64,000 nucleotides of DNA from Alteribacillus iranensis (GTDB taxonomy: Bacteria; Bacillota; Bacilli; Bacillales; Marinococcaceae): NCBI RefSeq assembly GCF_900113025.1, contig NZ_FONT01000003.1, positions 354,394-418,393 of the forward strand. The letters are read 5' to 3'. Below, one piece after another: positions 59,460-64,000 of the stretch (position 1 is the stretch's first letter; each line of letters begins with the position of its first letter). Both the position numbers and the translations under genes were made by a program. The notes below the pieces were generated by a model. That model made no database searches. It saw only the letters and a program-made list of their open reading frames with translations, and was not told the origin of the DNA.

Positions 59460-61268
59460 ATGGCAGGACAACAAAGAAAAAGCCGCGATCAGATACCGGA
59501 GAATCAAACGTGGAATTTGAAAGACATGTTTGAGACGCGAGAGGAGTGGGAGACGGAACTAAAAGCCGTTCAAAAAGACGTCTCCCAGGTCACCGATTGG
59601 AAAGGGAAGGTAGGAGACGAAGCCAAGGGTCTGTTGGAATGCTTAGAAGCAAAAGAAGGACTCATGAAGCGGATCACTCGGGTAACGATGTATGCGGACT
59701 TACAGCAGAGTGTCGACAATACAAATCCCGCGTACCAGGAAGATGCCGCACGTGCCGCCGATGCTGCTGCTTTGATTCAAGCAAATCTCGCTTTTGTAGA
59801 AACCGAGATTATGGCCCTCTCCCGTGATACGATCGATCGATATATAACAGAAGCCCAGGGGCTACAAGCTTTTCAAAAATACCTCAATGATCTTCAAGCA
59901 AGAAAATCTCATACGTTAAACGAAGAGACGGAGAAAGTGTTAGCTTCTTTAGGTCCTGTTTTAAACGCCCCTTACACCATTTACAATCGCGGAAAATTGT
60001 CGGATATGCAGTTCGAGTCTTTCATAGACGACAAGGGGGAAGAGAAGCCACTCTCATTCGCGTCTTATATTTCCCAATACAGCGCATCACCTTCGAAAAC
60101 GGTGAGAAAAAACGCGTATGACGCTTTTAATCGTACATTAGAGCAGTACAAAAATACCTTCGCAGCGACGTATGCGACACAAGTGAACCAAGAGGTAACA
60201 ATGGCCCGGCTCCGAAACTATGATTCCGTCACCGACATGCTGTTAGACGAGCAGCACGTCACAAAGGAAATGTACCACAATCAGTTGGATGTTACTTTCG
60301 AAGAGCTGGCGCCCCATATGAGAAAGTTCGCGGAATTGAAAAAAAGAGTGCTTGGCTTGGATGAATTGGAATACTCCGATTTAAAAGCTCCTCTGGATCC
60401 GGACTTGGAAATAGAAACGTCGTATGAAGACGCGGCGGAAACGGTGCAAGAGGCCCTCCAGGTGATGGGGGATGAGTACAGCCAGATTATCGGACGCGCG
60501 TTTAAAGAAGGGTGGGTGGACTATGCAGATAATATCGGGAAATCCACCGGTGCGTTTTGTTCGAGTCCGTACGGCATTCATCCTTACGTATTAATGACAT
60601 GGCCCGGATCGATGCGCGGAGCTTTCACATTAGCACACGAACTAGGTCATGGCGCTCATTTCTACATGGCGGAGCAACACCAGCGACTCACGAATACACG
60701 GCCGTCTCGTTATTTTGTCGAAGCTCCGTCTACCATGAATGAAATGCTGCTCGCACATCACTTATTATCCAAATCCAACGACGAGAAAACACGGCGCTGG
60801 GTGTTGTTGCAGCTGCTCGGAACGTACTACCACAACTTTGTGACGCATTTATTAGAAGGCGAGCTGCAACGAAGAGTATATGACCTCGCCGAACAAGGAG
60901 AGCCGATTACAGCGAACGTCCTCTCCAACGAGAAAAAAGATGTCCTGCAAACATTTTGGGGTGATACGGTCACGATCGATGACGGGGCCGGTCTTGTATG
61001 GATGCATCAGCCGCACTATTACATGGGACTGTATCCGTACACGTATTCGGCGGGGCTTACCGTCTCAACTCTCGTCTCCCAAGACATTATGAAAGAGGGG
61101 ACCCCTGCAGCTGACCGTTGGATCGATGTCTTAAAAGCAGGGGGCTCCCTGCCGCCGCTTGAGCTCATTAAAAAGGCTGGGATTGATATGTCACAACCGC
61201 AGCCAATCCAAGAAGCCGTCTCTTACGTCGGTTCCATCATTACCGAACTAGAAAAAAGCTATAGCTAA
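59460..61268 (+). CDS. pepF: Oligoendopeptidase F
   Basis: 602-residue M3B zinc peptidase that degrades short peptides in the cytosol. Zinc motif FTLAHELGHGAHF at about 392-396 plus the downstream Glu in STMNEMLLAHHLL. The N-terminal KSRDQIPENQTWNLKDMFET and the C-terminal YPYTYSAGLTVSTLVSQDI are family hallmarks. AGGAGGAGCT precedes ATG 59460. Full length; terminator at 61328-61366. Confidence 0.97.
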   Translation: MAGQQRKSRDQIPENQTWNLKDMFETREEWETELKAVQKDVSQVTDWKGKVGDEAKGLLECLEAKEGLMKRITRVTMYADLQQSVDNTNPAYQEDAARAADAAALIQANLAFVETEIMALSRDTIDRYITEAQGLQAFQKYLNDLQARKSHTLNEETEKVLASLGPVLNAPYTIYNRGKLSDMQFESFIDDKGEEKPLSFASYISQYSASPSKTVRKNAYDAFNRTLEQYKNTFAATYATQVNQEVTMARLRNYDSVTDMLLDEQHVTKEMYHNQLDVTFEELAPHMRKFAELKKRVLGLDELEYSDLKAPLDPDLEIETSYEDAAETVQEALQVMGDEYSQIIGRAFKEGWVDYADNIGKSTGAFCSSPYGIHPYVLMTWPGSMRGAFTLAHELGHGAHFYMAEQHQRLTNTRPSRYFVEAPSTMNEMLLAHHLLSKSNDEKTRRWVLLQLLGTYYHNFVTHLLEGELQRRVYDLAEQGEPITANVLSNEKKDVLQTFWGDTVTIDDGAGLVWMHQPHYYMGLYPYTYSAGLTVSTLVSQDIMKEGTPAADRWIDVLKAGGSLPPLELIKKAGIDMSQPQPIQEAVSYVGSIITELEKSYS

Positions 61269-61327
61269 GAAAAAAGAGTTCTCCTCCATCCGCGCAATGG
61301 GTTCGAGGTGGGAGTACAAACACTAAA

Positions 61328-61366
61328 AAGCATCCCGATTACTAGCAGAATGGGGTGCTTATTTTT
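61328..61366 (+). terminator. Rho-independent terminator after pepF
   Basis: AGCATCCC pairs with GGGGTGCT, followed by TATTTTTATT. Confidence 0.75.
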
Positions 61367-61367
61367 A

Positions 61368-61431
61368 TTACGGAAATGACGCAAGAAAGACTCTTAATTC
61401 ATTGATGGGGATGAATTGCGTCATTTCGTAA
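61368..61431. repeat. 64-bp near-perfect inverted repeat
   Basis: Left arm TTACGGAAATGACGCAA (61368-61384) and right arm TTGCGTCATTTCGTAA (61416-61431) pair over 16 bp with one bulged G. A second stem TTCAT/ATGAA sits inside the loop. No T run, so not a plain terminator. Confidence 0.8.
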
Positions 61432-61474
61432 AAGATTAAAAATGAACTTTTAAAACTCTTCTGTAATCGTCGGC

Positions 61475-61495
61475 GGCGCTATTCTTGAATAAAGG
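61475..61495 (+). repeat. 21-bp direct repeat, copy 1
   Basis: GGCGCTATTCTTGAATAAAG plus G; 20 of 21 bases match the copy at 62464-62484. Lies 120 nt before the DUF3221 pseudogene. Confidence 0.75.
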
Positions 61496-61614
61496 TTGAA
61501 GTCAGTATTGTATTTAAGGACTATATAACGGAATAGCATTGTGCTCAGTCATAACAAATATCATTATCCATAAAATTATGGTAAGGAGTATTTACAATAC
61601 AAGAGGAGGATGAA

Positions 61615-62004
61615 GTGAATAACATAACCAATACTATCATGATGTTCACCGTATTAGCGGTAATGATTGGCTGGTCTCAAGATAGCAAGACCGAAGCGTG
61701 AACTTCATGGAACCATGGTTCTATTCAGCACTCGGAAAATGAATTATTAAAGAAGTCCACAGAACAGGACAAGAATGAATTTGAAGGAATGGTGGAGGAG
61801 AAAAGGCTTTTAGGCGATTTTTATCAAATCTTAGTACATCCAGTACATCCAACAGGACCGACTTACTTTCATGTTAGCCAAAAAACATATGACCAAATAG
61901 ACGTTGGGATGAAGGTATTGGTTTTTGAAGTCCCTGATAGAGTGGTTCATTTTTCAAGTCCACCCATACAGTATGCTGATGAGGTTAAAATTCTATCAAA
62001 ATAA
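61615..62004 (+). pseudogene. DUF3221-like lipoprotein gene with in-frame TGA and lost lipobox Cys
   Basis: GTG 61615 follows AGAGGAGGATGAA. The frame reads a signal peptide (VNNITNTIMMFTVLAVMIG) followed by Trp where the lipobox Cys should be, meets TGA at 61699-61701, and continues in the same frame to TAA at 62004. The second part is DUF3221-like (YobA type): EFEGMVEEKRLL, VSQKTYDQIDVGMKV, PPIQYADEVKIL. Two independent lesions (Cys to Trp and nonsense in a linker) point to a pseudogene rather than recoding. A shorter product from ATG 61789 would lack export signals. Confidence 0.75.
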
Positions 62005-62132
62005 ATAAATTGTTCTTACTGTGCTAACGAATGGAGATGAAGAGGATCCTAAATATGAAATCTCCTTTTGAGATTGCTAAAGATAGCGTTTTATATTGAA
62101 ATGACTAAAGGCATGTTTAAAGTTTAGCTTCC

Positions 62133-62372
62133 CTACGGTCTGCTTATTCTTTCTAATTCGGATTCAACGTTGTACACTCTTTTATTCAATGCTTCAGTTT
62201 TGTCATCCACATGTTCTGTAATGTTCTCCGTATAAATCCCTAAACTTTCAATTAAGTTTTGCTGTAATGTTTGTTGCCCGATTTCCAGCCTTGCTTGTCC
62301 CATTTTCAGTTCACCCATATCTGTCTTTATGTCTTTCAGCTCACTTAACATTTGTTTTAATATATCTTCCAT
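62133..62372 (-). CDS. Small coiled-coil protein
   Basis: 79 residues starting MEDILKQMLSELKDIKTDMG, heptad-like throughout (LKMGQARLEIGQQTLQQNLIESL), ending in ELERISRP. Predicted coiled coil, cytosolic. GGGGG lies 9 nt upstream of the first of two adjacent ATGs (62375) and further from 62372. Such proteins are common near mobile or accessory genes of bacilli. Function unknown. Confidence 0.65.
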   Translation of the reverse strand: MEDILKQMLSELKDIKTDMGELKMGQARLEIGQQTLQQNLIESLGIYTENITEHVDDKTEALNKRVYNVESELERISRP

Positions 62373-62463
62373 CAAATGTACCCCCGCTCCAAGATAATAT
62401 AATCAAAATTATACCACCTATAACCGATTTTATATTTATTCACCTGAAATTATACTACAAACG

Positions 62464-62484
62464 GGCGCCATTCTTGAATAAAGG
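62464..62484 (+). repeat. 21-bp direct repeat, copy 2
   Basis: GGCGCCATTCTTGAATAAAG plus G; partner of 61475-61495. Confidence 0.75.
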
Positions 62485-62819
62485 ATGAGCCTGTGAGCGA
62501 ACGGTTCGTTACACTGAAGGGTCTATGTGAGGAAACTTAGGAACGAAGGGTGAATAAGCAAGCAGCTAACTATCTTAAAAATTTGGATTACACCACATCG
62601 AATTCGATGAATAGCTGTATCGACGGGACTAACAGAAAATAGGGTGCTTTTTTATAGTCTTATTTTCTATCTTTTGTGCAATTGCTGAACCCGTCACCCT
62701 CCCGAAGGGGCTTATTTTTGTTGGGGAGTTTTCTTTTCGTATGTGTCGGCACGCTTCCTGTAGGGAGGTTTAGCGCTTGTCGCAGCTAGCCGGTGTTATT
62801 CGCTTTTTCGCATATAGAA

Positions 62820-63175
62820 GGGGGATAACTTGTTTGCGTGCCGATGCTGAGAGAGAAATGAAAAGGAGGGCATCTTTCTTCGTCTTCCCTGCCCATAGAG
62901 TTCCACCTCATGGAGCGGAGGTTACGATTCGGGTGGAAAGGTGACCAAAAAAAGAGAAAATAACCGAGCAAGTCAACTTTTCTTGATTTGCGTGCCCAAC
63001 GCATCTCTCTGTTGAGAATGAGGTTACGCGAAAGAGCTTTTTCCACGGAAAGTTGCCCAAAAACGAGAGTCGCAGGAATCCTAGTCACCATTCGATGATG
63101 AACTTAACCTAAACGCTGCCGGTAATGGATGGGAGGGTAACTTTCTCTCGTTTGCGTTCCCAACGAAAGGAAGTG
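62820..63175. repeat. Cluster 3 of the TGCCC repeat, mixed orientations
   Basis: Copies of the core found in the two 52-bp arrays occur singly here: GGGCATCTTTC (62869-62879, reverse), GTGGAAAGGTGACC (62933-62946, forward), a reverse copy containing AACTTTTCTTGATTTGCG near 62976-62997, CACGGAAAGTTGCCCAAA (63044-63062, forward), and GGGTAACTTTCTCTCGTTTG (63134-63153, reverse). No regular period and no gene in this kilobase. Confidence 0.65.
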
Positions 63176-63376
63176 TCAGTCAAACGGTCATCATTGAACA
63201 CAAATCTCTATTAAACACAAAACCATACAAGAAATTTGATGCTTAGTGAATGAACATAAAAAGAATGTAAAGATGTTGTAAATGACCTTGGATGAGAAAA
63301 AGGGATATGTTACTTTGTTGATATCGAAACCCGATAACGAAAAATGATAATGATATTAAAGAAAGGAGTCGCCTCG

Positions 63377-63685
63377 GTGGAACAAAGAATTTTACGTAAA
63401 TTGTTTCTCGGCTTTATCCAAATTCATATCCTTCACCACGCCAAAGAACATCCGATTTACGGCTCATGGATGCTCGACGAGTTAAAAGAACATGGATATG
63501 ACATTAGTGCCGGCACATTATATCCCATCCTTCACAACATGGAGTCCGATGGCTTGCTGCAAAAAGAAGAGAGAAACGTAGACGGGAAAATCAGGAAATA
63601 CTATACAGCTACTGCGAAAGGAGAAGACATTTTAGAAAAAGCAAGAGCACAAGCCTATGAATTATTTAAAGAAATAAAAGAATAA
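63377..63685 (+). CDS. PadR-family transcriptional regulator
   Basis: 102 residues with the PadR winged helix: HILHHAKEHPIYGSWMLDELKEHGYDISAGTLYPILHNMESDGLL followed by the wing RNVDGKIRKYYTATAKGE. AAAGGAGTCGCC fixes GTG 63377 as start; the frame opens 11 codons earlier. It lies 15 nt before a chromate-transporter gene, so it probably regulates that gene and itself. Confidence 0.93.
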   Translation: MEQRILRKLFLGFIQIHILHHAKEHPIYGSWMLDELKEHGYDISAGTLYPILHNMESDGLLQKEERNVDGKIRKYYTATAKGEDILEKARAQAYELFKEIKE

Positions 63686-63700
63686 GTGAGGGGAGTCACC

Positions 63701-64000
63701 GTGGTTCGCAAAAATGATAATACATTCAAAACATTACTGGAAATTTTGCTCATATCAACAAGGCTGGGGTTCACTTCATTTGGAGGTCCCATTGCTCATT
63801 TAGGTTATTTTCACGAAGAATACATACGTAGAAAGAGATGGATGGATGAGAAGAGTTATGCTGACTTAGTAGCCTTGTGTCAATTTCTTCCCGGTCCAGC
63901 GAGCAGTCAGGTGGGCATAGGAATTGGAGTCATACGCGGGGGAATATTGGGAGGCATTACGTCGTTTATCGGTTTCACTCTTCCGTCAGTGATCGCTTTA
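63701..64000 (+). CDS. chrA: Chromate transporter ChrA, N-terminal part (runs off window)
   Basis: The first 100 residues from GTG 63701 (AGGGGAG 7 nt upstream) show the ChrA signature: STRLGFTSFGGPIAHLGYFHEEYIRRKRW near the N terminus, then LCQFLPGPASSQVGIGIG and membrane helices beginning GGILGGITSFIGFTLPSVIA. The frame is open at the window end. Exports chromate by proton or sulfate exchange in characterised members. In one operon with the PadR regulator. Confidence 0.93.
   Translation, partial: MVRKNDNTFKTLLEILLISTRLGFTSFGGPIAHLGYFHEEYIRRKRWMDEKSYADLVALCQFLPGPASSQVGIGIGVIRGGILGGITSFIGFTLPSVIAL

Overview
The window looks like chromosome of a low-to-mid GC, salt-adapted member of the Bacillaceae (Halobacillus / Salimicrobium / alkaliphilic Bacillus-like). 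The signs are strong AGGAGG-type ribosome sites with frequent GTG/TTG starts, acidic proteins, poly(glycerol phosphate) teichoic acid genes, a DacF-type carboxypeptidase, an RsbR-type stressosome protein, DUF3231, DUF1540 and DUF2207 proteins, and Bacillaceae-type intergenic repeats. No rRNA, CRISPR array, phage or transposase gene was found.

Layout. 0-6 kb: end of a propeller-like protein, a 2-hydroxyacid dehydrogenase, a Y-family polymerase, a TatD-family hydrolase, a YitW-type Fe-S assembly factor and several tiny genes. 6-9.5 kb: an OsmC-family gene whose reading frame carries TGA exactly where the family has its catalytic cysteine (a strong selenocysteine candidate), a BrkB-type membrane protein, a tiny membrane peptide behind a SigB-like promoter, a 52-bp repeat array, and DUF1540 and SprT-like genes. 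9.5-12.3 kb: PepSY protein plus a two-component system. 12.7-16.5 kb: teichoic acid genes tagD, tagF/tagB-like, tagG, tagH, with a hairpin repeat inserted between tagG and tagH, followed by a second 52-bp array. 17-27 kb: SLH-domain envelope protein, a flavoprotein/[2Fe-2S] pair divergent from a racemase-fold protein without its cysteines, UspA, a decayed short-chain dehydrogenase, DacF-like, DUF3231 and RsbR-like genes.

27.2-39.4 kb is an accessory island downstream of tRNA-Val(GAC). It holds a complete type I restriction-modification system (hsdM-hsdS-hsdR), a secreted Asp/Ser/Trp/Tyr repeat protein, an unknown protein, a membrane-anchored J-domain protein, an M48/YgjP-like metallopeptidase, an AlbA/HATPase regulator followed by helically phased GGGACA repeats, and a promoter-terminator unit without a sizeable gene (ncRNA candidate). 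39.4-64 kb returns to core-like genes: an ECF sigma/anti-sigma pair, aldehyde dehydrogenase, an AcuI-type reductase, a CAP-domain protein, DCC1-DoxX genes, catalase, a DapA-family aldolase, a catalytically dead M50-like protein, isochorismatase with a divergent Lrp regulator, DUF2207, a CynX-type transporter, pepF, a DUF3221 pseudogene, and padR with the start of chrA.

Three themes stand out: the UGA-containing OsmC gene with a SECIS-like hairpin and a palindromic operator; a family of intergenic repeats (three clusters of a 52-bp-period element, plus hairpins with a constant AGGAC loop and covarying stems); and the restriction island with its unusual accessory genes. All calls come from reading the sequence; no database search was run.
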